NCBI GenBank assembly: GCA_016699615.1
Contig: CP064984.1
Location: forward strand, 1,770,001 to 1,834,000
DNA length: 64,000 nt
Direction of reading: 5' to 3'
Origin: Sphingobacteriales bacterium
GTDB taxonomy: Bacteria; Bacteroidota; Bacteroidia; Chitinophagales; JADIYW01
Shown piece after piece: positions 29,676 to 39,266 of this stretch. The position numbers and the translations under genes were made by a program. Every line of letters starts with the position of its first letter. Position 1 is the first letter of the stretch. The notes under the pieces are model-generated. The model worked only from the letters and a program-made list of their open reading frames with translations, made no database searches and was not told the origin of the DNA.

Positions 29676-30677
29676 ATGAGTAAACCAAAAATTGCAATTA
29701 ATGGATTAGGAAGAATAGGCAGATTAGTATTCCAAATTTTGTTTGATAGAAATAATGTAGATATTGTAGCTATAAATGATATTGCACCTAATGATGCTTT
29801 AGTGTATCTACTAAAGTACGATACAGCTCAAGGACGTTGGGAAAAAGACATCAAAGAAATTGAGGACAAATTTTATATCGATGATAAAATAATTAACTCA
29901 ACATCAGTTGGAGAAATTAGTAGTTTGCCATGGAAAGAATATGGTGTTGATGTGGTTATAGAATGTAGCGGAAGATATAGAAATAGAACACAATTAGAAG
30001 AACATATTAAATCTGGTGCTAAAAAAGTAGTGATATCTGCTCCTGCTGATAGTACAGTAAAAACTATTGTTTTAGGTATTAATGATAATGATATACTACC
30101 AGAAGACAATGTTATTTCTAATGCATCATGTACTACAAACTGTTTGGCACCAATGGCAAAAGTATTACACGAAAATTTTGGAATTGTAAATGGCATTATG
30201 AATACGGTGCATGCTTACACAGGCGACCAAAAACTACACGATACAATTCATCCTACTGATTTTAGAAGAGCAAGAGCAGCAGCACAAAATATAGTGCCAA
30301 CAACATCTAATGCGAATAAAGCACTAGAATGGGTAATGCCAGAATTGAAAGGAAAAATTATTGGTGGTGCAATGCGCGTTCCAGTCATTGTTGGTTCAAA
30401 TACTGAACTTTATTGTACATTAGAAAAAGACATAAGCATTGAAGAAATAAATCTCGCGTTTAAACAAGCGACAAGCACAAACTTGGCTGGCATATTGCAA
30501 TATACTGAAGATCCAATTGTCTCAAGTGATATTATTCACAATCCATATTCTTGTATTTTTGATGCTGGACTAACACAAAAAGTTGGCAATATGTATAAGA
30601 TTGTTGGATGGTATGATAATGAATATGGTTATGCTAATAGATTAGCAGAAATGGTTGAAAAAGTAGCAAAGCAATAA
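29676..30677 (+). CDS. gapA: Glyceraldehyde-3-phosphate dehydrogenase, type I
   Basis: A 333-residue enzyme of glycolysis and gluconeogenesis. NAD-binding start KIAINGLGRIGRLVFQ; active-site block SNASCTTNCLAPMAKV with the catalytic Cys; His in NTVHAYTGDQ; RRARAAAQNIVPTTS and the closing WYDNEYGYANRL are all present. The open frame extends 34 codons upstream to 29574, but that stretch overlaps the tRNA-Glu promoter; MSKPKIAING at 29676 is the natural start. Convergent with the DUF4286 gene, two bases apart. Confidence 0.96.
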   Translation: MSKPKIAINGLGRIGRLVFQILFDRNNVDIVAINDIAPNDALVYLLKYDTAQGRWEKDIKEIEDKFYIDDKIINSTSVGEISSLPWKEYGVDVVIECSGRYRNRTQLEEHIKSGAKKVVISAPADSTVKTIVLGINDNDILPEDNVISNASCTTNCLAPMAKVLHENFGIVNGIMNTVHAYTGDQKLHDTIHPTDFRRARAAAQNIVPTTSNANKALEWVMPELKGKIIGGAMRVPVIVGSNTELYCTLEKDISIEEINLAFKQATSTNLAGILQYTEDPIVSSDIIHNPYSCIFDAGLTQKVGNMYKIVGWYDNEYGYANRLAEMVEKVAKQ

Positions 30678-30679
30678 AT

Positions 30680-30988
30680 TTATAGTTCTACAGATTTTAA
30701 TACACTACTAAAGTGCAATACTTTGTCTTGGTATCTTTTATATATTTGTTGGAATAATTCATTTTTGTAACCAAGTACATATTGGTTGCAAGCTGTGACA
30801 TCTGTGAAGTTAATTTGCAAACAATAAGTATTGCCATCAGATGCATCTACATTTAGAAGTTCTAAAAAGTGTACACCTATCACATCATCAAAAGCATATA
30901 TTTTTGGTTTTATTTCTTCATGAATAAAATATATAAAATCATTCGTTAAGCTTAATTCAACTTTAAAAGTAGTGTTGTATAAATACAT
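30680..30988 (-). CDS. DUF4286 family protein
   Basis: A 102-residue soluble protein with the pattern of DUF4286: MYLYNTTFKVELSLTNDFIYFIHEEIKPKI (ferredoxin-like first half), HFLELLNVDASDGNTYCLQINF and a helix CNQYVLGYKNELFQQIYKRYQDKVLHF. Function unknown. Divergent from the glycosyltransferase gene (35 bases apart). Confidence 0.7.
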   Translation of the reverse strand: MYLYNTTFKVELSLTNDFIYFIHEEIKPKIYAFDDVIGVHFLELLNVDASDGNTYCLQINFTDVTACNQYVLGYKNELFQQIYKRYQDKVLHFSSVLKSVEL

Positions 30989-31012
30989 ACTGACAAAATT
31001 AAAAAATATCTA

Positions 31013-31020
31013 TACTTTTG
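31013..31020 (+). promoter_or_regulatory. Putative -7 box directly before the glycosyltransferase ATG
   Basis: TACTTTTG matches TAnnTTTG but ends only 3 bases before the ATG at 31024. If used, the transcript would start at or just inside the start codon (leaderless or nearly so). No clear TTG lies at the usual distance upstream. Confidence 0.4.
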
Positions 31021-31023
31021 AGC

Positions 31024-32124
31024 ATGCATATTGGAATAAATGCAAGATTTTTATTAAACCAAAATTTAGAAGGTATTGGTGTATTCACACATCAAATATG
31101 CAAAAGACTAGCTTCGTTAATGCCCAATCATGCTTTTTATTTTTATTTTGATAGAAAATATGATAATAAATTTATTTATGCAAATAATGTCATTCCAAGA
31201 ATAGTATATCCATCTGCAAGGCATCCAATATTGTGGAAGATTTGGTTTGATTATACCTTACCCAAACAACTTAAAAAAGATAAGATTGATTTATTCATTT
31301 CCTTTGATGGTTATTGTTCTTTAAATACTGATTTGCCTCAAATTGTTTGTGTACATGATATTGCATTTGAACATAACAAAACATGGACACCAAAGTTGCA
31401 CTATCAATATATGCATCACTACACACCATTGTTTTTAGAAAAAGCAGATAGAATAATTACTGTATCCGAATTTTCTAAGCAAGATATCATTAGATGCTTT
31501 AATGTTGATGAAAATAAAATTGAAGTAATTTACAATGCTAGCTCAATTGTTGAAGATAGTAATGTACAAAGTGACAGAAAAATAGAATCGCCATATTTTT
31601 TATTTATTGGTGCAGTGCATCCACGAAAAAATGTGTTGAACTTGATTAAAGCATTTGAGCTATTTAAACAAAAAAACAAGAATGATATTAAGTTAGCTAT
31701 TGTTGGTAGAAATGCTTGGTTTAATCAGTCTTTGCATCATTACATCAAAGAATCTGCAATAAAAGATGACATTATTTGGTATGAAAAAATTGATGAGCAA
31801 ACAAAAATACAATTATTACAAGATGCTTATTGTCTAACATTTCTAAGTCATTTTGAAGGTTTTGGAATACCATTGGTAGAAGCCATGCAATTTGGATTGC
31901 CAATTATTTGTAGTGATAACAGTGCCTTGCCTGAGATAGCGAAAGATGCTGCCATTTATGCACCATCCAATGATGTTGAAGCAATATCAAAACAAATGGA
32001 GAGAATTGTAGATGATAAGATTTTGTATAATAATTTAAAATCAAACGCCAAAAAAAGATTTGTAGATTTTAATTGGGATAAAAGTGCAATGCAGTTTTGT
32101 CATTTAATTAAAAATTATATATAA
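31024..32124 (+). CDS. Glycosyltransferase family 4 (GT-B)
   Basis: A 366-residue glycosyltransferase. N-terminal MHIGINARFLLNQNLEGIGVFTHQI has the Gly-rich acceptor-side loop. The C-terminal Rossmann domain starts at SPYFLFIGAVHPRKNVLNLIKAFELF and contains the EX7E-type motif in SHFEGFGIPLVEAMQFGLPIICSD. It transfers a sugar from an activated donor to a glycan or lipid acceptor, probably in envelope polysaccharide synthesis; donor and acceptor cannot be read. The ATG at 31024 is preferred to the TTG at 31018. It stands alone, convergent with the broken phospholipase gene. Confidence 0.9.
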   Translation: MHIGINARFLLNQNLEGIGVFTHQICKRLASLMPNHAFYFYFDRKYDNKFIYANNVIPRIVYPSARHPILWKIWFDYTLPKQLKKDKIDLFISFDGYCSLNTDLPQIVCVHDIAFEHNKTWTPKLHYQYMHHYTPLFLEKADRIITVSEFSKQDIIRCFNVDENKIEVIYNASSIVEDSNVQSDRKIESPYFLFIGAVHPRKNVLNLIKAFELFKQKNKNDIKLAIVGRNAWFNQSLHHYIKESAIKDDIIWYEKIDEQTKIQLLQDAYCLTFLSHFEGFGIPLVEAMQFGLPIICSDNSALPEIAKDAAIYAPSNDVEAISKQMERIVDDKILYNNLKSNAKKRFVDFNWDKSAMQFCHLIKNYI

Positions 32125-32125
32125 A

Positions 32126-33107
32126 TTATTCTGTAATTTCTTTTTTCTGATGTTCAGCAGGTGCATTTAGTACATTCATTCTCGCATAATTATTATTAGA
32201 AAAAATAGTTTGATAATAAGACCAACCAGCAGTTCCTGCTCTATTGTCTGGAATATAATAATCTGTAGAAATTATTTGTGCACCACTATTAAATGCATTA
32301 TCTCTGCCAGTTGTTGTATTGTTGCGTGCTGCATTGGTATTTTCTTCGCTACGTGTACGTACAATGGCACCACTATTTACTGCACTTGCAATCTCACTGA
32401 GCTTTTCACTTTTATCAACTTGTACAAAAGCACCATTGTTGCTATTTTTTGCAGCAAATTGAAACATCATTCTGCCTTCAAGGTTTGGATGATTTTTTGT
32501 GTAATTGCTATTACTATAAAAAACAATCATAATTTTCCCACGCATATCTTTTATCATTGGCCAACCTTCATTTTGTATGGCTGTTATTAAATTTGGATAT
32601 GATTTTCTCAAATCATCTGGTTTGAATAATTGATTATCATTACCAAAAATATCTTTTATTTCTTGGTCAACAGCATTTACAGCAGCTTCATCAAAAGGAA
32701 GTGCTTTGGTAAAGACTGGAATAATATTGCCTACTGAAGTTTCTTTATCTTCAAGTAAAATAATAATAGGTAGGTGAGTTGGATTTTGTAGACTCCAATT
32801 TTTTATATCTTTTAATGCGTCTTTGAATGTAAAATAATGGGTATTGTAATCTACATCTGGAATATGTATGATTTTCATGCCTGGCTGCCTTAATGCATCA
32901 ACTCCAGAAGCTATATTTTTGCCTACCAAAACATTGCCCAATCTATTATAGAATCTTCCACCTTGTGGATCATTAAAGATATCCAACTCAAAATTACGCA
33001 GTCCTAAATTTAATTGGTCAATAATTGGCATATGTGTGTAATCCCAATCTTTTGGATTTAAGTCATTTGGCAGAAAAGAAAGAAATGTATTGACAAAATT
33101 AAAAATA
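32126..33107 (-). pseudogene. PI-PLC-like phospholipase, C-terminal part (split by IS256-type element)
   Basis: C-terminal part of a Ca2+-dependent phosphatidylinositol phospholipase C-like protein: WDYTHMPIIDQLNLGLRNFELDIFNDPQGGRF carries the conserved ELDIFNDP catalytic block, and PTHLPIIILLEDKE is the next barrel strand. It continues the N-terminal part at 34559-34367. Removing the element and one 8-bp repeat joins GSHNSYRIKTDPDIF to NFVNTFLSFLPND in frame, a 388-residue lipoprotein. The gene is dead as assembled but would be restored by exact excision. Confidence 0.85.
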
Positions 33108-34366
33108 GGTAATGTGGTCAAAAATGGAGCTTTTTTTAGATATAAATTAGTTTTAATTTTATATATCTATTTGAAGAGGAAGTAGGCTCTGCTGGAGAGC
33201 AACCTACCAGCAATAAGATAGATGTTTATACGATAGATGACAGTCAGTAATGGCTGTCATTTTTCTTATATCGGCAAAACATTATGGCTAAGAAAACTCA
33301 TTACGGATTATTTTTAAGATGTAAATACCATTTTATAAAATTCTTCTTTGCTTCAAATCTTAAACCTCTGTGCAACGTTAGTTTTTCTTTTAGATGTGTA
33401 AAATAATTTTCTAATCTATTGGTTGTATAAGGTATTTCTGCATCATCTAAATAAGAGAACATATCTGGTATAGCATTGATAATTAGACTACAAGCGATTT
33501 AACTTTGTGTATACCAATATCTTTTGTGTCTTCTTTATATGATTGTTCGTTAATAAAAAGCATGCTTTTATCATACCATATTTTAAACTCGACTAACCAA
33601 TAAGCACTCTGTTCTATTGATTTAATAGATGTGATTTTGTTAGATAATTGAAGTAACTCTTGTGCTTGTATTGTTTTGGGTTGAGCGCTTAAATAATTAC
33701 GTGTTTGACGTTTTATATGTACTAAGCAACGTTGTATAACAGCATTAGGAAAACCTTTCTAATTGCTTTTAATATTGCTTTATGACCATCACATTTAATA
33801 CTATAAACATCGACACCTAACTTCTTCAAATTTTCTAAATCCTCCTTAATTTCTTTATATTTTTCTTGATTGGTTTCTCTATATAATTGAACATATCTCA
33901 TGTCATGATCGTAATACAATATCAAACACAACCCATTGCTAAAATAACTACCATCTATAAGTAAATGTACTTTAGATTTACTACGGATAGCTACTGTCGG
34001 TGCTGATTTTAGATACTTATTAAACAGTCGCTGAATACTACTTTGAGACATACCACTATCTCTAATCAGATACTTATAAACCTGTCTTTCTATTATCCAT
34101 TTCTTAAACCATATAAACTGATTATTGAGTGTTACACCATTATTTTTAATTGTAAAATAGGCACAACAATTGGAACATTGATAGCGCTGTTTACCATTTC
34201 TTATTCCCTTTTTATGGAAGTTATTAGAGCCACAAACTTGGCATTTTTTTAGATTTTTCATTATCTAAGATAATATCATTGAAAACAGTTTCAATGATAT
34301 TGCTCATAACAACCGTGGTTATTGACTTAAAAGATAGTTTTTTGCTCCATTTCTGACCACATTGTC
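33108..34366 (-). mobile_element. IS256-type (Zn-binding variant) insertion sequence, 1,259 bp
   Basis: Imperfect terminal inverted repeats with the shared core AATGTGGTCARAAATGGAGC (33111-33130 and 34344-34363, 19 of 20 identical). The element is flanked by an exact 8-bp duplication TAAAAATA at 33100-33107 and 34367-34374. It contains one minus-strand transposase gene with two frameshifts and, past its 3' end, two hairpins (33182-33207 and 33237-33260), the second followed by T residues on the plus strand. Confidence 0.92.
33301..34261 (-). pseudogene. IS256-type transposase with N-terminal zinc ribbon, two frameshifts
   Basis: N-terminus KKCQVCGSNNFHKKGIRNGKQRYQCSNCC is a CxxC...CxxC zinc ribbon. 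It is followed by an HTH region and the catalytic Asp motifs HLLIDGSYF and YSIKCDGHKAI; further on, TTNRLENYFTHLKEKL carries the catalytic Glu. The first frame ends at 33722 (RKVFLMLLYNVA); the family-like reading (FPNAVIQRCLVHIKRQ) needs one extra T in the GGTTTTCC tract near 33752. A second shift near 33495 is needed to reach INAIPDMFSYLDDAEIPY. The copy is probably inactive, or carries assembly errors. Confidence 0.82.
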
Positions 34367-34559
34367 TAAAAATATCTGGATCTGTTTTTATTCTATAACT
34401 ATTGTGAGAACCAATGCATTGTATTTGATTCATACGAAAGGTATCTAAAACAGCATCAATTGGCTTTTGTGCTTTTTGTATACGAGCATTTGTGCTTTCC
34501 TTTCTACAAGCAACAAATATTAAAATTGATAATAGGGTAATGTATGTAAATTTGTTCAT
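34367..34559 (-). pseudogene. PI-PLC-like phospholipase, N-terminal part
   Basis: Lipoprotein signal MNKFTYITLLSILIFVAC (Cys at residue 18), then the first catalytic-domain strand MNQIQCIGSHNSYRIKTDPDIF. The His of SHNSY is the first catalytic residue of the family. The frame runs on into the IS element after about residue 64; the residues beyond are not part of the phospholipase. Pairs with the part at 32126-33107. Confidence 0.85.
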
Positions 34560-34616
34560 AATAAATCATTAACTAAATATAATGATTTATTTTACAAAAG
34601 TTATCTTTTGATAATT

Positions 34617-35540
34617 TTATTTTGGAATACTTACAAAATAAGTTCTTTTTTCCTTGTTTATGAGTTTTGGCTCACGAATCCATGGATTTAGTTTTCTTAT
34701 CATTTTGTAAGATGTGTTGTTGTTTTTAGCAAAATTGTACCAATCTTCACTGCCATTTACTTCAATTTCTTTTGTTGCAAGTACTGGATACAAATCATCT
34801 TTATCTAAATAAAAACCATAATTATTTTGATTTTCATAAATTGTTTTCAACGCAATAATTCTAGATAAGTATCTGCTGGTTTCTGAGTTTAGATATAAAT
34901 CATAGTAATTGCTACTGCCTTGTTTGTTAATTTGGTTTTGTATACCAACAATGCCCATATTGTAGCCAGCAGCAGCAGCAGCCCAAGAACCAGTTGTATT
35001 TTTTGCCTCTAGCAAATATTTGCATGCTGCAAGCGTTGCTTTTTCTAAATTATATCTTTCATCAATTTCTGTACTAATGAATAAACCATAGCTTGGTGCT
35101 GTGCCACGCATAAATTGCCAAAAACCAGATGCACCTGAAGGCGAAACTACATTGTCTAAGCCACTTTCTGCCATGCACAAATATTTAAAATCATCTGGAA
35201 TATTATTTTCTGCTAATATTTTTTCAATAGTTGGGAAAAAACGATTTGCTTTTTTTATTAAAAAAATCGTTGATGAATGTAAATTACAATTTACAACTAA
35301 TTCTCTATCTAGTCTTTCTCTAACTTCCCAATCATTGAGTGGCACTTGCTCGCCAGCAAATGAAATACTTGATGGTAGTTTTGGTGCTTGTATATGTAAT
35401 GATTCTATGCCTGTTGTGAGTTCTTTGTTTGAACCTAAATTAAAATACTTGAAAATTTTAGTTGATGCATTATTGCTACTCATTAAAATAGTAGCTAATA
35501 GTAGTGTTGTGCTTGCAATTATTATTTTGTTTTTCTTCAT
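34617..35540 (-). CDS. Lytic transglycosylase (SLT domain, MltD-like)
   Basis: A 307-residue exported protein starting MKKNKIIIASTTLLLATILMS (signal). An upstream in-frame ATG at 35585 would add 15 residues but overlaps the preceding gene. The SLT domain is marked by FKYLCMAESGLDNVVSPSGASGFWQFM (catalytic Glu in ES) and AAAAGYNMGIVGI. The C-terminal segment (WYNFAKNNNTSYKMIRKLNPWIREP) looks like a divergent LysM. It cleaves peptidoglycan glycan strands in the periplasm. The stop of the DUF2480 gene lies directly before the ATG (TAATATG), so the genes are coupled. Confidence 0.9.
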   Translation of the reverse strand: MKKNKIIIASTTLLLATILMSSNNASTKIFKYFNLGSNKELTTGIESLHIQAPKLPSSISFAGEQVPLNDWEVRERLDRELVVNCNLHSSTIFLIKKANRFFPTIEKILAENNIPDDFKYLCMAESGLDNVVSPSGASGFWQFMRGTAPSYGLFISTEIDERYNLEKATLAACKYLLEAKNTTGSWAAAAAGYNMGIVGIQNQINKQGSSNYYDLYLNSETSRYLSRIIALKTIYENQNNYGFYLDKDDLYPVLATKEIEVNGSEDWYNFAKNNNTSYKMIRKLNPWIREPKLINKEKRTYFVSIPK

Positions 35541-35541
35541 A

Positions 35542-36042
35542 TTATTTCTTTTTATAAATAGGTACAGTTGAGCATGGTTCACCAAAAAATAAGCTTTTTA
35601 CTTTTGGTATCAATAGTTTAGAAATTTCGACAAAAGCTGCATCTAAGTTTTTCTTATTACTACAACCTTTTATTACTACACGTTGGTCTATATAAATTGT
35701 AGTGTCTAATTGTTTAATATTTTCTAAGTACAAATCTTGTTCCACTTTTTCTTTATTTCCAAAATATATTTTTGGTGTATATGGTACAAGATATTGTGTG
35801 ATTAGCATAAATGACCATTGTGGCAAAATGGCATCTGATGAACAAAATATTGTAACGATTTTGTTTTGATATTGAGACCAATCAATAGTTTTTAGTGCTT
35901 GTCTAAATTCTATTTCTTTTAGTATTAATTCTTTGAATAGATACTGTTTGATGTCAAATTCAGCAATCTCTTCTTTTGGATAAAATTGTTCCAAATCAAG
36001 TGTAATGATGCCACTTTCTGCAACTTTGTTGATGATTTCCAT
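35542..36042 (-). CDS. DUF2480 family protein
   Basis: A 166-residue protein with the DUF2480 pattern: start IINKVAESGIITLDLEQFYPKEEIAEFDIKQYLFKELILKE, middle KIVTIFCSSDAILPQWSFMLI, end RVVIKGCSNK...LIPKVKSLFFGEPCSTVPIYK. Restricted to Bacteroidota as far as I know, and without known function; Cys residues near both ends could bind metal. First gene of a two-gene unit with the lytic transglycosylase. Confidence 0.82.
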   Translation of the reverse strand: MEIINKVAESGIITLDLEQFYPKEEIAEFDIKQYLFKELILKEIEFRQALKTIDWSQYQNKIVTIFCSSDAILPQWSFMLITQYLVPYTPKIYFGNKEKVEQDLYLENIKQLDTTIYIDQRVVIKGCSNKKNLDAAFVEISKLLIPKVKSLFFGEPCSTVPIYKKK

Positions 36043-36114
36043 GTAAAGAAAAGATTTGTTACAATATAGTTTATAATTACTATATGCAATTCTTAAAAAA
36101 CCTAAATAGTAAGA

Positions 36115-38277
36115 TTAAAAGTAACTATATCTTTTATCGCTGATGTTTGCTTTATCAATGATAGATTCAATAATTTCTTGATAATTAATTCTTGAACCTG
36201 CCATTTGTTGCATTTGTTTTTGGTATGCACCAAGTTCTTCTACTTTTAAGTTTGGAGATTCTTTTTGTATAGTTGATGGTTGTACTAAATACACACCTTC
36301 ATTTCCTTTAATTACTTTTGATACTGAATTTTCTTTAGTACCAAACACTGCACCAGCAAGCTTTGGCTCGCTTCCAAATTTTGTATATCCTGATGTGAAT
36401 GTAACTCTGATTGAATCATCTATTGTTGCGTCTTTTAAGCTAGATGCAATACTTGCTAAGTTTGTTTTTCCTGCTTTAGCTTTTTCTAATTGTTTTGCTA
36501 ATTCTTCTGCTTTTTTCTCTTTGATTAAGATTAAAGATACTTCTGCTCTTACATCATCAACTTGTGCTAAACCTTTTTCTGAGATTTTATTCAATTTTAC
36601 TACTGCAAATTTTTCTGATAAATCGAAGAACTTAATCTCATTGATTTTATCTGTTTCAAATGCCCATCTTACAACTTCTCTTGCTGCACCTACATTTTGT
36701 ATGTTATTTGCATTTGATGTAACAATGATGTTTTTAAATGCTTTTTCTGTTTTTAATGCTTTGTTGAATTTGTCTACTGTATTGTTGTTTTGGAAGAATG
36801 CAGTAGCATCAGCATAAACATCTTTATCCGTGTTTTTGCTTGGTCTGATTGGCTCAATAATATCTGCAAATTTTGTAAGTACTTGCGGATTTCTTGTGTC
36901 TAATAATAAGATAATGTGTAGACCAAATTGTGATTCAACTTTTGCAATTTGTCCTGGCGCCATTCCTTTAAAGAATACTTCATCATTAAATTCTTTAACC
37001 ATTGTATTTTTTGTAAAATAGCCTAAATCACCACCTTTAATTTTTGAATTATCATCTATTGAGTTTTGGTTTGCTAAGTCACCAAATCTAGCTTTTCCAG
37101 AAGAAGCTAATGCTATTAAGCTATCTGCTTTTTTATTTGCAGCTGCTATTTCAGCATCTGTTCTGTTGCCTAATGATAATAAGATATGAGCTGCACGTAC
37201 ACTATCTGGTGCTACTTTTCTGTCAATTATTTTTGTAAAAACATAGCTACCATTTGTAACATAGATATCAGTAAGTGTACCAACTGGTAATGTAAATAAA
37301 TTTTCTACATCTCTTCCTGTATTTGCTAAATCTTTTTTAGAGAAGAATGTAATTTGCTCACCTTGGATAGAATTTCTTTCTAAGAAAGCTGTATCTTTTG
37401 ATTTGTCTGTGATTGTAAGATATTCAGCTCTTAGTTTTTCTAATTTAGATTTTCTTTCTAATGAATCTTCAGCAGTTGGAATAATGTCAAATACTACGAT
37501 ATCTAAAGTTCTGCTTGCTTCTTGATTGAATTTAGCTGGATTGTCGTTGATATATTTAGTAATATCTGCATCAGAAATTTTGTATTTGTCATCAGCTAAG
37601 CTAGTAAAAGGTATTGATAAAACACTAGTTACTGCTTCTCTTGAAGAATTAACTACTTCTTTTGTAAAGAAAGCAGGCATGTAATATGATTTAGAGATTA
37701 AATCAGTATATTTTGTTTTTATTGTTTCTTCTTTTATTAATTTTTCAATTTGCTCAATTGTAGCTCTTAGATTATTTTCACCTTTTGGGTCATTTTTATC
37801 TATGTTTTTAATAAAATCTCTAGCTTTTGTTTCATCAATTTGTCCTGTTTGTGCATTGATTGCACCAACTTGTTGCCAAAAATTTCTTGCTAATGGATGT
37901 GCATTTTGTCCCCACATTAATTCACCAACTTCTTTAGTTGTAATTCCAATGCCTAGTTGTTTTAAGTGCTTGTCTAACAATGCTTCTTTTGCAACATTAT
38001 TCCATACTTCATCATTGATTTGGGCACGAAGCTCATCATTCAATTGGATATTTGGATTGATAAGTTTTAATCCTTCTTCATATTCTGTAATTTTTTCAGA
38101 AAATTCTGATGCAGAAACATTGTTTCCATCTATTTTACCAACGCTATCTTTTTTGCCACCAGAAAATATATTTGACGGTGTTTCTAAAGCTGATTGTATA
38201 ATAAAAATAAATAATGCTATTGCAAGGAATGAAAATAACATCCATGAACGTTGTCTGATTTTGCCTATAACTGCCAT
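36115..38277 (-). CDS. PpiD-like periplasmic peptidyl-prolyl isomerase/chaperone
   Basis: A 720-residue protein anchored by one N-terminal TM segment (SWMLFSFLAIALFIFIIQSA). SurA-N/PpiD-type chaperone domain follows (VGKIDGNNVSASEFSEKITEYEE). A parvulin domain near residues 345-445 (APDSVRAAHILLSLGNRTD ... DNSKIKGGDLGYFTKNTMVKEFNDEVF) is followed by a second, degenerate one. It assists folding of exported proteins at the inner membrane. A -7 box TATTTTTG lies on the minus strand at 38307-38300. Confidence 0.9.
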   Translation of the reverse strand: MAVIGKIRQRSWMLFSFLAIALFIFIIQSALETPSNIFSGGKKDSVGKIDGNNVSASEFSEKITEYEEGLKLINPNIQLNDELRAQINDEVWNNVAKEALLDKHLKQLGIGITTKEVGELMWGQNAHPLARNFWQQVGAINAQTGQIDETKARDFIKNIDKNDPKGENNLRATIEQIEKLIKEETIKTKYTDLISKSYYMPAFFTKEVVNSSREAVTSVLSIPFTSLADDKYKISDADITKYINDNPAKFNQEASRTLDIVVFDIIPTAEDSLERKSKLEKLRAEYLTITDKSKDTAFLERNSIQGEQITFFSKKDLANTGRDVENLFTLPVGTLTDIYVTNGSYVFTKIIDRKVAPDSVRAAHILLSLGNRTDAEIAAANKKADSLIALASSGKARFGDLANQNSIDDNSKIKGGDLGYFTKNTMVKEFNDEVFFKGMAPGQIAKVESQFGLHIILLLDTRNPQVLTKFADIIEPIRPSKNTDKDVYADATAFFQNNNTVDKFNKALKTEKAFKNIIVTSNANNIQNVGAAREVVRWAFETDKINEIKFFDLSEKFAVVKLNKISEKGLAQVDDVRAEVSLILIKEKKAEELAKQLEKAKAGKTNLASIASSLKDATIDDSIRVTFTSGYTKFGSEPKLAGAVFGTKENSVSKVIKGNEGVYLVQPSTIQKESPNLKVEELGAYQKQMQQMAGSRINYQEIIESIIDKANISDKRYSYF

Positions 38278-38504
38278 TCTATTGTTTTTTAAAGAGTTGC
38301 AAAAATAATAGAAATTTGGGAATTTTAATAATAAGTATGTGTAAAAATTATATTTTCCTATACAAAAATATTTTTATGAAACTTATTCAAGCTGTTAAAA
38401 ATCAATAGGATATGGATTTTGTGTAAAAATAAAATACTTAATAGCATACATTCTGTAAAATGTGTACAGTATCTGATGTGTGAACTACTGTCGTTTGTAA
38501 AATC

Positions 38505-39266
38505 TTACCAATCTTTGGCAACTTTGGTTTTTTTGCCATTGCCTTGCTGTTGTTGCAGTTTTTGTTGTGTTTTGCCTTCTTCATTTTCCAAGGCTTCCAG
38601 CAGACGTTGTGCCTCTTCGTTGCTCATTTTTCCTTGTTGCTCTTGTTCTTTTTGTTGCTGAGCTTTATTTTTGTCTTGAGCTGATTGCTGATTTTGTTGC
38701 TGATTCTGCTTGTTTTCTTGTTGTTTTTTCTGGTCTTGCTTTTGTTGTTGCTGTTGGTCGTCTTTCAGTTTTGCCATTGCCATCATCAAATTATATTTGG
38801 TGTCTTTGTCAGATGGATTTATTTTTAGTGCTTCTTTGTAGGCTTGTACACTTTTTTCAAACTGAGATTGTTTGTAGAATGTATTACCAAGATTGTGATA
38901 TGCTTTTGATTTTACATCTAAGTTTTTAGTTTGTTTGCTTATTGCATCAAAATAAGATGCAGCTTTTTCATATTCGCCTAGTTGGTACATTGCATTTGCT
39001 TGGTTGAAAATTGCTTTCTCATTATTTGGCTCTTTGCTCAATGCTGCTGTGTACTTATCTGTTGCTTGGTTGTATTTTTGTTGGTCATAAGATTTATTGC
39101 CACTTCTTATTAATGAATTGGTACTTTGTGCAGCTGAGTCTTTAGGTCTTAAAAAAATTACTAATAATATTCCAATTTTAATGATAGTCTTTAATACAAA
39201 AACTACGATTAAAAGTGTTTTATTCTTTTTGGCAAATGTTCTTATTTTGTCAAAATACTTCCTCAT
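38505..39266 (-). CDS. batC: BatC-like TPR protein
   Basis: A 253-residue membrane protein: one TM near residues 18-40 (TLLIVVFVLKTIIKIGILLVIFL), about three TPR repeats (LIRSGNKSYDQQKYNQATDKYTAALSKEPNNEKAIFNQANAMYQLGEYEKAASYF...), then a long Gln/Lys-rich tail (KLKDDQQQQQKQDQKKQQ...) ending KVAKDW. Last gene of the Bat cluster; the start overlaps the stop of batB by 4 bases. BatC works with the vWA proteins BatA and BatB; the cluster is linked to envelope stress tolerance in Bacteroidota and spirochaetes. Confidence 0.88.
   Translation of the reverse strand: MRKYFDKIRTFAKKNKTLLIVVFVLKTIIKIGILLVIFLRPKDSAAQSTNSLIRSGNKSYDQQKYNQATDKYTAALSKEPNNEKAIFNQANAMYQLGEYEKAASYFDAISKQTKNLDVKSKAYHNLGNTFYKQSQFEKSVQAYKEALKINPSDKDTKYNLMMAMAKLKDDQQQQQKQDQKKQQENKQNQQQNQQSAQDKNKAQQQKEQEQQGKMSNEEAQRLLEALENEEGKTQQKLQQQQGNGKKTKVAKDW

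Noticed and set aside
38278..38504. Short ORFs and possible small RNA between ppiD-like gene and batC
   Set aside because: No hairpin, conserved motif or plausible start signal beyond the ppiD -7 box; nothing supportable.
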